Source: Eucommia ulmoides
Taxonomy: Eukaryota > Streptophyta > Magnoliopsida > Garryales > Eucommiaceae
Reading direction: 5' to 3'
Length of the DNA: 64,000 nucleotides
NCBI GenBank assembly: GCA_016647705.1
Contig: CM028339.1
Location: 17,130,803-17,194,802 of the forward strand
Within the stretch, counting starts at the first letter, position 1; each line of letters starts with the position of its first letter. Of this stretch, positions 1 to 10,493 are shown in pieces. The notes under the pieces were generated by a model. The model saw nothing but the letters and a program-made list of their open reading frames with translations, searched no databases and was not told where the DNA came from. The position numbers were made by a program, and so were the translations under genes.

Positions 1-79
1 TCCAAGAGTTGAAAGCATAGGAATCGACTTATCTCCAGTGTTTGGTTGATTGGAGCCTTGGAATTAGAAAAGCAAAATA

Positions 80-425
80 AATGAAAAGAACTAAAATTTA
101 AGACAGGTTCAAATTTATAGCTTCAATTCCGTGATACCAAATGATACCTTAGTTGATCCAAAACGCAATATATGTTTTTGTATAAAAAGAAATGAATGCA
201 TATAAAAGAACTAAAATTTTACTTGGGTCCATTATTAACTCTTCAAATCCATGATATCAAAAGCTATCTCAGTAGATCCAAGACTCAAACACATGTTTTT
301 GTATACAATGAAATGAATGCATATAAAAAAAATTAAAATTTTACACGGGTTCATTTTTAAGGCTTCAATTCCTGATATAAGACACTACCCTAGTTGATCT
401 GAAAATCAAAACATGTTTTCAGATG
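80..425. repeat. Three-copy tandem repeat, about 122-bp unit
   Basis: Seen: three diverged copies start near 86, 207 and 331. Each carries an ACTAAAATTT-like start, a 'GGTTCA..TTAA.GCTTCAA.TCC.TGATA' block, 'AGTTGATCC' and 'CATGTTTTTGTATA'. The spacing is about 121-124 bp. The array lies at the left edge, downstream of the last readable LARP1 exon, so it is presumably intronic or 3' of the gene. No coding potential is visible. Confidence 0.7.
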
Positions 426-518
426 TACCATGTTAGAAAACAAACCCAGAAATGAAAATTTGTACTGTAATAGTAAATTAACATAACAAAGAATTTGGAG
501 CAAAAGAAATATATATAC

Positions 519-2815
519 CTGCACTTCTACAACAGTTGAAGTTCGCAGAGCATACAGGATAACTTGAATATTTTTTGTCAACTCTGAGATCTGTTGAAAA
601 CAAAAGAAAAAAATGTGAATCACCTTCATAAGGAAAGCCAAAGAAGATTTAGCTTTAAAGTTGAGGCTCACTCAGCAAGAACAAAATACAGCTTCAAGTT
701 GCATAATAAAAATATCAAAATACAGCCGATTAAACGAAGGCTATAGCAGGGGAAATTACATTAAAAAAAAAAAAAGATATTGAAGAAAAACGTTCAACCA
801 CCCAGCTTTAGCAACATTTAGATGAACACCTTGGCCCAAAACTTGGCACTCAGTACTCCAATGCCACATTACATACATAGTAGTAGGAACATGAATCTTC
901 TTATTGTCTTTGTTACGCACAGGGAAGGGTTGAGAATTGTAGAAATCTAAAGACAAAAACTTTGTTTGACAACCAGGTTGCTAAGACATTAGTATACTGC
1001 TAACATCAACCACACAAAAAAAAAAAACGTTTTTTAGTTTTGGCAAAGAAAGATGGATAAAAAGACAGCACAGCATCACGTCATGCACAAGATTAAGGTG
1101 GTGGTAACACCTCTGAAAAGTCAAGTATGGCGATAATTCTGGTATGGTTTCAAAAACAAACTTGACTTGCCAGAGATACCCCAGGGACAGCTGATATATG
1201 TTGCTCTGCTCTGTACGTCTATTTTTCGCAAATTAGGAAGCATTTTGCCAGAAATCCTAAGAAAGCCGGCTCAATAAATGGCATAAACCGATGCACCTCG
1301 AAGAGCTCAAACCCCAAAGAGAAAAAGAAAGAAGGAAATTCATGAACACTCTCAAAGTGAAATATTATTATCAGATACAAAAGCATCACTTAACTAAAAA
1401 AAGACACAGCAAGTACTTCAGCTACAAAGTATGACCCAAGTCCATTATCAATTCTTGCCTTCTTGCAGAATATAGTTCTCTCAAAATATTATCAGTAAGT
1501 GCAAGCTGACTACTCATGAACTATTCAACCTCCCAAATGAATTGAAAAAGACAAAAAAAATATATTAAAATACACACAAAATTGGCATGTCCCAACATAT
1601 GTGAAATATGCAAGAATATCTATACATCAAATAATTTTTAGAATCAAGTAATTTTCCTTGCATTGGAAGCTGAAAACCCTTTCGCTGGAAGGGTACATGA
1701 CATTCTTTCTTAGAAGATCTTGGTTTACAGCAAATACAAGCCCTCTATGCAAGGAAAGGGAGCTGGGATAAATGGTATAAAGGAAGAACTGACGGTAATA
1801 AACCTGAGTCACCAAACTAACCTCAAACAGCCAACAAATGACAGGCAATCTACCTCACATGTAACATTCACCTTGATTATTCAGTCTATGAAACTAACGA
1901 CTATAGAATTGAAAAGGCCACCAATTTTGGAGCAGATACATATGAGTAACGCCCTATGCTGGCAAATCACCCTACCACATGCTTGTTGATATTTATGTGG
2001 GGACAGGAGGAGATAGGAATTTTCCCCATCCGCATTAGGAAAATAATTTCAAAGAAAAAGATTATGACTCACGAATACCGTATCTTTACTAATACAATCT
2101 CAAGTTACAAAGACATGAAAACTTAAAATGTCATTCTAACTAATCATTTTTCAACTTTAAAAGGGAACAGATTCAGTCTGCTGCACTTCTTTTTATTGGG
2201 TTGCTCTTGAACAATTATAAAAATTATTCAAACAATATGAAGGATGACAAAATATAAGTGATAAACCCTTGGATATATCAAATACTTTTCAAAACATTTC
2301 AATTTGCAATATTTTTTTTTTGGCAAGTAAGAAAGGAATTTAAGACATAGTACATGCAGAAAACTAATAAAGATGCACATGTTTGAAATAATAGGAAAAT
2401 AAATACTCCCTTTGATCCATAAAGAGTGCATAATTTGGTTTAGCTCATGTATAAGAGAAAAAAGAACCAAGGTGAAGATAAATACAGAATTCTTGAAACC
2501 TATTCAACCTTTGAAAAGAAGTTCGCAAGATGTACCTCTTATGGGTCCTTTCACTTTCCCATTTCCAAAAGCAGTTACGTAATAAATTTTCCAATCTCAC
2601 ATTTCAGCTATCTGCATGTACTCTTAAATGTTTACTCCTACTACCACACGCAAGATGAATTAATAAGGTTCCTCGAGCATGCTAATTGAACCTAAAATTA
2701 ATAACGTTCCTTGAGCAGGTTAATTTAACCTAAAAGCCTCAGAACCTTCTCTAAGAACATCAAATGAAGTAAATTTTAGATCAATAATTTTTGTTGTTAC
2801 GTGATTCAGGCAGGG

Positions 2816-2849
<34 letters not shown>

Positions 2850-5800
2850 GATCAAATTCATATAGATACAACTTACAAGATGATTTAAGATATGATCTTG
2901 TTACTGCGACACAGGAATTACTGATGAGAAACTAATGTCAGGTTACTGATTCACACCAGGGGTAGGGGTGTAAATATGACCCAACCCCCTCGAACCTGCC
3001 CGAGAAACCCAAACTGACCCAAAGATTTCGATAAGAAGTCTCCTTACTTTTTGAAAATCCACCTAGACCAACCCCCATCACTTTACAAGTAAATAACCTG
3101 CGGATCACTGACTCACTCCAAAACCAAACCCGACTTACCTGAACCGCCCGACCCCTCCCCTGTTGCCACACCCCCAACCTAATTCCTTTTCACCTAATTC
3201 GGTAATTCCTCTCAAACCCTAACATATCCCTCTCACCCTCTCCACACCTTGACCCAGGACCGCACCTCCCCTCCTCAGTTGCCATCCGCTCGCTGTCTTT
3301 GTTGTTCGCTCATCACCCTTCCCATCGCCATTCACTCACTATTGTTTCAGCTCCTCTTATTAGTTCTGCTAATGTTATGTTTCTAAGTTTTTCTCTCCTC
3401 CTCTCCCATTATTTGTGTTAGATCTAAAGATTTGTTTAGTTTTTGCCTTTTTTTTTTTTAGATTCAAATTCTTGTTTAGATTTTTGTTCAGATCTTAGGT
3501 TCTTCTTCAGATTCAAATCATTTTGTTTTCTGAGATCTGCTTAGGTTTTGCTCAATCTAAACCAAACCTGAACTGACCTTGACCTGAACTGAAATAGACC
3601 AAACCAGATCGGGGTTTCTACCTGGTTTGGTTGGTTTTGATCAGTGGAAGAGACATTTTTTCTCCAGTTCAGCCAAAATTTTCGCAAGAAACCCGAACCA
3701 TTCAACCGCTTTACACCCCTAATTCGCACAAACATATATACTGTAGAGATGCTACTTCTTTCGCTTTCCTAGTAGCATTCTTTATTTTCAAAAACTCAAA
3801 ATACTGCTATTTCTCTTTTAACAACACAACTCAAAAATACTTTTACAAAATAATTTTCACGGCACTCAATTATTCATCTATCAAATCACCTACCTCTAAT
3901 ATTATACTTTTATTACTTTATAAATTTAATATTTACCTTTTTCATTATATCTTAACACATTTTCTCTACCACACATTCACCTATGATTACTATCTCTCTT
4001 TGTCATCATCATATTTCAATCAATCACATCAATTGTACTTTTCCACATGGTATCAGAAGCTTTTATGCAATCCAACCACATAAAGGTAAAGATGCAATTT
4101 TACCATGCTTGATCCTAGCATGATCAAGTATTATAACTTGATGAGAAGTCCAAAGATGGTACAAAAGATTAGTGTAGCAGGCAGGAATATCTCATCCACG
4201 CATCAAAACTCAATAGCAAATTTATTACCTCCTACATATCAAGAGGCCAAAATATATGCAAATTAGCCATTTTTTAGACCAAGTGTGCATACATAGCTCT
4301 ATTAAGGAGGTTGGCCGCCTATGCCAGATCTCCCCATATCCAATAAGATCCCAAGCTCGATTTAGTTTCGTATCATGGTTCTTCTCTTTATCCATTGTAT
4401 TTAAATAAAAATAAACTTTAAAAAAAAATAAAAAAATTGAAGAGACATAGGGAAGGTCCAGATAGAGACATATGAACCACTATAACGACTTCCAAAGGCA
4501 TGCATGAGAGACACATACTGTGAAACTAGATAATTCAGTTAGTAGCAATAACCAAATAAGATGAAAACATCGACACCGAGCAAAAAAAATGATAAGAACA
4601 TTGAACAGATATCACAATCCCAGATCGATCCATTACCACAACATAAATGGGTAAAAGAAATTAGTACTTTGTTAACAAAATAATAACTCATAGTACAATT
4701 TGATCATCATAGAAGTTTAGAAATTTAAGCCATTGAATTGCAACATGAATCACAGAAGAGAAAAAATAAGCAAGACGAAACCTTGTAAGCATACATCGGC
4801 CTTTACACAATCCTTTTTTCTTGCCATCTTATTAAGATATGTATGTTTATATATTTATATCAACATATCAACAACAGCAATCGTAAGAAGGCAAGCAAGC
4901 ATGGTGCAAATAAATAATGATCAAGAGCTTTTACAGGTGAAACAGCATAAACATCCAAACATTTCAAAAATTAAGAAATCTAAAGATAAATGCAATTTGA
5001 CTGATGAAACGTGCATGAGAAACTGATTATTGAGAACAACACAGGCAAGAAAGGGAACACCGCATGTTTAAAAAGCAAGAAACAAGAAGAAGATAACTTC
5101 AACTCAAGCAACTTACTTTTCTGAAATCTGCTATTAGACTAATAGGAACCCAGCCATGGTCATCCATTTTCTTCCGCAAGAACTGATCTTTAATTAAGTT
5201 TTCATCACTGCAGTACATACATAAATAAGAGGTAAAATAGTTTGACACAATAAACCAAAGTAATCAATAAACAACACACCGAAGTGACAAAAAGTAGTAG
5301 TACAAATTACCTGAAATAATAATTTACTTGCTCCAATATCTTAGCAAGCAATTGGGGATCAGCGACAGGAACAAATAGATGCGGCATTGGGGGAACCACA
5401 TGCATGGCTCTAATTGTCTCCGGAGGTAGCCCTGGATAATAAAATACCGGAGGTGGATTTGCCCCCATTTCTGCAAATGAGTAGAAACATCAGAACAGGC
5501 ACACAACGAAAAGCATGAAACTTCAATAACGACAAATCTCACCAGGATAAAATATTGGGTTTGGGTTGCCAAAAGGTTGCATAGGCATAGGTGTAGGATG
5601 TATAAATGGTGTAGAAGTTGGTGGCGTGGGTCGCATATATCCCCTAGGATAGACTCTAGGTGGTTGCATGTTAGCCTCTCTGCCACTAAAGCTTCTGTGA
5701 GGATTCCCACGGTCCTGATCACGCCTGCCCCCATAACCATGATGGTAAGAACCATCACCACGAGGGTACGGGCCACCATTGCCCCTCCTAAAGGAATTAC

Positions 5801-6736
5801 GTTGCTGTGGATGATCATTGCCACTATGCGGTTGTGACCCAAAACCTCCTCTTTGTCCGCTTCCCTTGTGTCTATGGTCTTGCAAAGAAGACTCCCCAAC
5901 CATGATTCCAGGTTTTGTTTCTGCAACCTGTGGTGGCGATGGTGGCTGAGGTACAGCACCATTGGCTGATACATTACTGCTTAAAACCCCACCACCACGC
6001 TTCATAGATCTCTGGCGTGTGGGAGGCGGATGATTTGAGGTTGTATTAGGGTTCACACTATTAGCAACAACTTGCTTTGGGGAAGAAGACGAAGATGATA
6101 TTCCAGTCCCCTATAGTAGACAAACACAAACATGAGTCATGTTATGTAAAATTAAAAAACAACTTTCATTCCTTCGTGGAGTGGGTGGTGGATGTTGAGA
6201 CTTCAGATGGAAGTGACATGAACTGATAGAGCGTATATACAAACAACACTAACAGGAGAAAATATCTTTACATGAACAATATAGCAACTACATATGATGA
6301 GATCAATTGAGCAAGAGAGAGTTCAAAGAAGAAATACCAGCAATGGCGACGGCGATCCATCAGAGAGACCTTTTAGTGAGTCAGATGAGGACGATTTCGG
6401 ATAAGCCCTCGTAGTTTCAGAAAGAGCGGGCCAAGATTCAGCCCCCATGACCGGACTAACTTCCACGGCACCATTCATCGACTTGTTCCAAGCCAGCTTC
6501 TTAACTGCGGTACTACTTCCACCACTGTTTCCAAAGCTTTCCGACTCAGCCTCGGGCGCCATATTCTCCGGCAAAACTGACACAGCCATTGCATCCGAAT
6601 GCGATCCATCAAAACAAGACTTCCCAGTTCGCTCCTGACCTACACCAGAGCATAACGGCACCACTTGCGATTCAGAACCGCCGTCACGAGCCATCTGCGG
6701 CGAGGACAACCCACGGGGAGAGACTATATTATCCAT
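519..6736 (-). CDS. La-related protein, LARP1B/1C-like (5' five exons, partial)
   Basis: Seen: exons 6736-6338, 6110-5543, 5470-5311, 5207-5117 and 590-519 join in frame (1290 nt, 430 codons) at GT-AG sites. The ATG at 6736 opens MDNIVSPRG. Residues about 70-133 are acidic and Ser-rich with the signature ESWPALSET. Residues about 220-290 are rich in RG/RGG and Pro. The La motif starts near residue 363 and includes VNYYFSDENLIKDQF, MDDHGWVPISLIADFRK and, after the long intron, ISELTKNIQ..STVVEVQ. Known: plant LARP1 proteins are cytoplasmic RNA-binding proteins that act in mRNA stability and translation; the 1B/1C types have the La motif in the C-terminal half and lack the DM15 repeats of LARP1A. 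Inference: the 1B/1C type fits the late La motif. About 90-110 residues probably lie beyond the left edge. No stop or frameshift is seen, so the gene is probably functional. Confidence 0.9.
2819..2848. repeat. Homopolymer run of 30 G
   Basis: Seen: an uninterrupted G-run preceded by CAGGGGGA and followed by AGATC. It lies in LARP1 intron 4, so the transcript carries C here. Such a run is unstable and hard to sequence; its length should not be trusted. Confidence 0.9.
2957..3721. mobile_element. hAT-type non-autonomous DNA element
   Basis: Seen: the ends share the 12-bp inverted repeat TAGGGGTGTAAA (2963-2974 and 3710-3721). The left end reads CAGGGGT-AGGGGTGTAAA, as if one AGGGGT hexamer were duplicated. 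The flanks ATTCACAC (2949-2956) and ATTCGCAC (3722-3729) match at 7 of 8 positions, like an 8-bp target duplication. Known: hAT superfamily elements often start CAGGGGTG and make 8-bp duplications. The 765-bp interior has AACCCAACC-like subterminal motifs and no transposase. It is inserted in LARP1 intron 4. Confidence 0.72.
3742..4060 (+). mobile_element. Copia-type LTR relic with primer-binding site
   Basis: Seen: TGGTATCAGAAGC at 4048-4060 differs by one inserted base from TGGTATCAGAGC, the usual initiator-Met-tRNA primer site of plant Copia elements. It follows ..CCACA directly, where an LTR would end in CA. A TG that could start a roughly 306-bp AT-rich LTR is at 3742. No second LTR or coding sequence follows, so this is a fragment at best. 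Confidence 0.45.
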
Positions 6737-7125
6737 TAAAAAGAATAGGGTTTCAAAATTTGATGAACTGGAGGATCGACAATTCCGCGAATTAGGGTTT
6801 CAAAACAAGTGAAGGTCGACTAGTGATCGACTACCGGAAGGAAAAAAAACGAAAAAAATAAAGAAGAAATCAAACAAAAACAAGGGAAATAATATAGAAA
6901 TCATAATCAACAATCTCAATCATCAATGATCAACCGAAAAAGAAAAGAAAAAATTGCAGCAATCGGGGGTGAGGAACGCCGAGGCTGAGGAGCACCCAGC
7001 GCAATGAGACCTTCACACACTTCGCTCTTATTTGCCCCGGAGCTCCCTCTGCCTAATTGGATGCATTTACGTTTATCATTTGCGTTGTTTATCTTTAATC
7101 TTTGATCTTATTTTATTTATTCTCT
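6737..7125 (-). promoter_or_regulatory. LARP1 5' leader and proximal promoter
   Basis: Seen: between the LARP1 ATG and the target duplication of the upstream MULE there are only 389 bp. The first 200 bp upstream of the ATG are rich in TTTC/TTTTTC on the coding strand, as in plant leaders, and a GC-richer patch lies at 6960-7050. No convincing TATA box was found. Inference: the core promoter is either TATA-less here or overlaps the MULE at 7135. Confidence 0.45.
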
Positions 7126-7134
7126 TTATTTTAA

Positions 7135-8984
7135 GGGATAGGACAATTGCTCATGTAAAATAAAACTACCAAATACATCTTTTTTTTAAACATGTTACAA
7201 AATAATTCTTTTACTTTTTTATGACAATTTTACCCTCATATTACATTCAATACGATCTCAGATCGTGTTACATTCAACACGATCTCATATTGAATATAAC
7301 ATGAGATTGTGTTACATTCTAATTTTTTCATCATTCAACACAATTTCAAATCATGTTATATTCAACACGATCTCATGTTGAATATAACACGAGATCATGT
7401 TACATTTCAATTTTTTTCATTCAAATTGATAATTCTTCTACCTTACATTCATATTGATATTCAACACAATCTTGTGTTATATTCAACACGATCTCATATT
7501 GAAATATAATACGAAATCGCGTTATATTCTACTTCCATCGCCGTATTTAACATAAGATCATGTTACATTCCAATTTTTTCATTCAAATTAATAATTTATC
7601 TCTCCTATATTCATATATTTGATTTTTACCAACACAAACTAAATCAATCCAATCAAATGAACCCTAAATTTCATTCAAATCAACCAAATCAATTCACACA
7701 CACAAGTTTGATTTTTTCCTAATACAAACCAAATCAATCCAACCAAATAAATCCTAAATACCCCCCCACACACAAATATATACCATTCAATGATGTGTGA
7801 ATGTGGAAACGATTGGAGAACGTCGTTGGCGAAGTAATGTGTTGACAGAAGGGTTTCTTTCAAGTCGTGAACAACGATTACATCAAAAGGAAAAAGAAAG
7901 GAGGCGGAGACGAAACGAATCCCCTTCGGAAAAAAAAATTAAAAAAATAGAGACACACATCGATCCATCCACACTCACACCGAACAATCGTCAAAGATTG
8001 AAATCAAATTGGTACAAAAAAAAAAAAAAAAAAACACTCTAGAACATAAAATTCGAAATCTATCTACAATCGTACAATTTAACACCACCAAATGCTCGTT
8101 GCGGAGGAAATCGAAGAACAGCCACACGGCCATCAAGGCCACGAACACGATCATCAGAATCGAGTGATATCATCGGAGGTTGAGGAATAGAATCACTAGA
8201 TTACTTCTAGAGGATGAATCAAAAACCAAAACCCGTTGAACAATCGATAAATTTACCTTGGTCGATCTATTCGTTTTTGGATTTGGGGTTTGGATGATGA
8301 AATCCTTACCTGCAAAGGAGAAGACGACGACGGCCCATCTACCCACATCCACAATCAATCGCTCGATCTCCTCACTCAACTCAACATCGCTATCTTCATC
8401 TTCTTCGACTGCGAATCATAAAAAGGGGGGAACCCTAAGGTAGATCTCATTCGATCGCCGAAATCTAGATTTGAAAAATCAGATTTGGAAATTTTAGATC
8501 TGATTTTTTAGATCTCGATTCGCGAAGAGATAGAGGCAGAAAGGATAGGGGTAGTAGAGAGACTTGTTGCGCTTGTCGTCTTTGCAAATGGAGAAAGAGA
8601 GAGAGAGGAGAAGCGTCGGAATACGTTCGATGATTTCACGACCAACCAGCAAATCAAATCCCCACGACCAGGTGACGACGACGACGGTACTACTCAAAAT
8701 AGGATGTGGAGAGACTTGAGGTATGATTTCACGAACGATGCGACGGCAAGAGTCTTCAGAGAGTTCGATTTCCCTCCCAATTCGCCTCTCTAGCAGCAGT
8801 TCCTTTGTCGTGAGAGAGATGAGAGAAAAAGGAAGATGCATGAAGGGTAAAATAGTCACTTCATAATATTTAGAACTATCTTGTACAAACCAGTGTTTTT
8901 TGAAGGACTGTTTGATGCAAAGAAAAAGTAGTGGGACTATCTTGTAGTTTTAATATTTTAAGTAGATTATTTGGTATTTTTTCC
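7135..8984. mobile_element. MULE-type DNA element A (1.85 kb, non-autonomous)
   Basis: Seen: it is flanked by perfect 9-bp direct repeats TTATTTTAA (7126-7134 and 8985-8993). The ends are imperfect inverted repeats of about 150 bp: GGGATAGGAC..TAAAATAAAACTACCAAATA on the left and, reversed on the right, GGAAAAAATA..TTAAAATATTAAAACTAC; both arms reach a TTTTACCCT block. 9-bp duplications and long terminal repeats are typical of Mutator-like elements. There is no transposase. The interior 7800-8850 is GC-richer and gene-like: reading minus, there is a splice-donor-like TTTGCAG|GTAAGG near 8310 and ORFs at 8170-8379 and 8494-8859. This suggests a captured gene fragment (Pack-MULE), but its source is unknown. 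Confidence 0.78.
7235..7560. repeat. Palindromic repeat cluster around ACACGATCTCAT
   Basis: Seen: repeated units AACACGATCTCAT and ATGAGATCGTGTT alternate as inverted copies around short AT spacers (ATTGAATATAAC), for example at 7275-7315 and 7360-7400, with shorter partial copies to 7560. It lies inside the left subterminal part of MULE element A. This resembles subterminal transposase-binding repeats of DNA transposons or a foldback array; no protein is encoded. Confidence 0.6.
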
Positions 8985-8993
8985 TTATTTTAA

Positions 8994-9857
8994 AAATCTA
9001 CATTTTATTTTAAGATCAGAATATTAGTAATGTGAAAGAAGAATTTGACCATTGATTTGAAAGAAATAAAGATATTAAAAACATGTCTTGAGTTGTAATT
9101 TATTTTTATTTTTGGCTTTCACTTTTAATATATAATATATGATTTAAATCTAAATTTTGTAAAATTATTGGCAAAGAAAATCAAAAATCAAAAATGTTGA
9201 ACACATTTTAAAATATTGAAGATAAAATTAAAAATCTTAAACACAGTTTTAAATTTCAACAAAATCTAATCGCTCAGTTCTCTGAGATTTTCGATGCATA
9301 AAAGTCAAGATTTAGATAAGCATAAATAGATAGAGAATCTTTCGTCGAAATTTAAATTTGTTTTTATTTTTTGTTTATTACGTTAAAATATAAAAACAGA
9401 ATTTTTAATATAGGGGATGGGGAAATTTTTAAAATTAAAAAAAAAAAAAAACGAAATGTTAAATTATGGTAAAAATGAATGTTTTTTTCATGCATAATGA
9501 AAACGCCCACCTAAACAAAACAAAGTTGCACTACATATAGAATATAGATTAATGTCTCAATGATTTTTAATAGTTAATTTGAAGTCGTGTTCGACTATTA
9601 AACTATTTGGTTAGTGTTAATTAACTTGGTAATTTTTAGGATGGTTACGGTTCGGTTCTGGGCTGATTTCACTATAAAACAAAATAAAAATCTTTAGGTA
9701 TAATATCAAACCCAAAAACAAATTACATGTTGAGATATTAGATTTTGATGATGTCATATTGTGAAAATTGATGTAATGAATTGGATTGTATCATGTTCAC
9801 AATCTTAAATATCATGTGATTATATAACTACGCCATACATATCTACATCATACATAA
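8994..9857. other. AT-rich spacer, nothing recognised
   Basis: Seen: strongly AT-rich sequence with poly-A/T tracts (for example 9438-9452) and many stops in all frames. No gene, terminal repeat or RNA gene was recognised. Confidence 0.6.
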
Positions 9858-10493
9858 GATATCATTACTAATAAAAAGGTTATAGAAGGAGTTTGCAATT
9901 ATTCAAGCTCTACAATTGTTAAAAATGCAAATTATGCTCACGACCTTTCTAGATCTTTCTTCGAACCAAATTTTCTAAATGATTTCAAAAGACCCCGTCC
10001 TAATTGGTTTCCTCCTAAAACAAGTTATCTGAAACTTAATACGGATGGAAGTGCCAAAAAAGATCCTAGTAAAGGAGGATTTGGAGGTTTACTTAAAGAT
10101 AATCTGGGTGCATGGAAGATGGGATACTTTGGATGCATCGACAATTGTATAGTGTTGGAGGCAGAGCTCAAAAGCTTATTTATGGGGATCAAGATTGCGG
10201 CTAGCAGAGACAATCCAAGAGTGCAAGTTGAAACTGACTCTGCAAATACGGTGGCTTTAATTCAAAATCGGTGTCCAGCAGATCACTGCTTCAAAGAGCT
10301 GATTGAAGAGTGCAAGAGGCTACTTCTACTGAATGATTATACCCTCCAATTTGCTTATCGAGAAACCAACCGTTGTGCTGATAATTTGGCTAAGAGAGAA
10401 GTGAATAAAGATTATATCCTCAAGATTTTGGAAACCCCAACGACTAATTTTGAAGATATCATACTCCAAGAGATAGATAAAAGAGTCTTTTAG
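9858..10493 (+). CDS. RNase H-like (RVT_3) protein fragment
   Basis: Seen: an open frame follows the TAA at 9855 and runs to the TAG after 10493. It reads VIEGVCNYSSST.., then LNTDGSAKKDPSKGGFG, VLEAELKSL, VETDSANTV and NRCADNLAKRE. These carry the four acidic positions of the RNase H fold (D, E, D, D). Known: such domains form the C-terminus of plant LINE-type polyproteins and also stand alone in plant 'putative ribonuclease H protein' families. No reverse transcriptase or ATG near the open-frame start is seen; the first ATG of the continuous open frame is at 10119, inside the domain. Inference: the 3' end of a 5'-truncated LINE or the last exon of an RNase H-like gene; I favour a fragment. 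It lacks internal stops, unlike the LINE copy at 30.9-31.2 kb. Confidence 0.6.
   Translation, partial: DIITNKKVIEGVCNYSSSTIVKNANYAHDLSRSFFEPNFLNDFKRPRPNWFPPKTSYLKLNTDGSAKKDPSKGGFGGLLKDNLGAWKMGYFGCIDNCIVLEAELKSLFMGIKIAASRDNPRVQVETDSANTVALIQNRCPADHCFKELIEECKRLLLLNDYTLQFAYRETNRCADNLAKREVNKDYILKILETPTTNFEDIILQEIDKRVF

Larger units (their letters stand above)
591..5116 (-). other. LARP1 intron 4 (4.5 kb) splitting the La motif
   Basis: Seen: the donor after FRK (GTAAGT at 5116-5111) and the acceptor CAACAG before ISELT (596-591) are both phase 0. The other three introns are 227, 72 and 103 nt. Only the hAT element, the Copia relic, the G-run and AT-rich sequence are recognised inside. The ORF-like stretches 1627-1989, 2228-2689 and 4733-5026 have no recognisable protein character and are treated as intronic. 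Confidence 0.8.

Noticed and set aside
1-50. Possible next LARP1 exon beginning GDK on the minus strand near 35
   Set aside because: The sequence before GGAGATAAG lacks an AG acceptor in the needed phase, and what follows does not look like the conserved basic stretch expected after VEVQ.
3631-4083. 150-codon plus ORF in LARP1 intron 4
   Set aside because: Low-complexity Phe/Tyr/Ser-rich translation of AT-rich sequence across a hAT end and an LTR relic; no domain.
5324-5974. 216-codon ORF overlapping the LARP1 exons
   Set aside because: It is another frame of the coding exon 2 and runs through an intron; the LARP1 frame with splice sites explains the region.
7255-7509. Short ORF of repeated NITRSH-like words
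   Set aside because: A by-product of the ACACGATCTCAT repeats.
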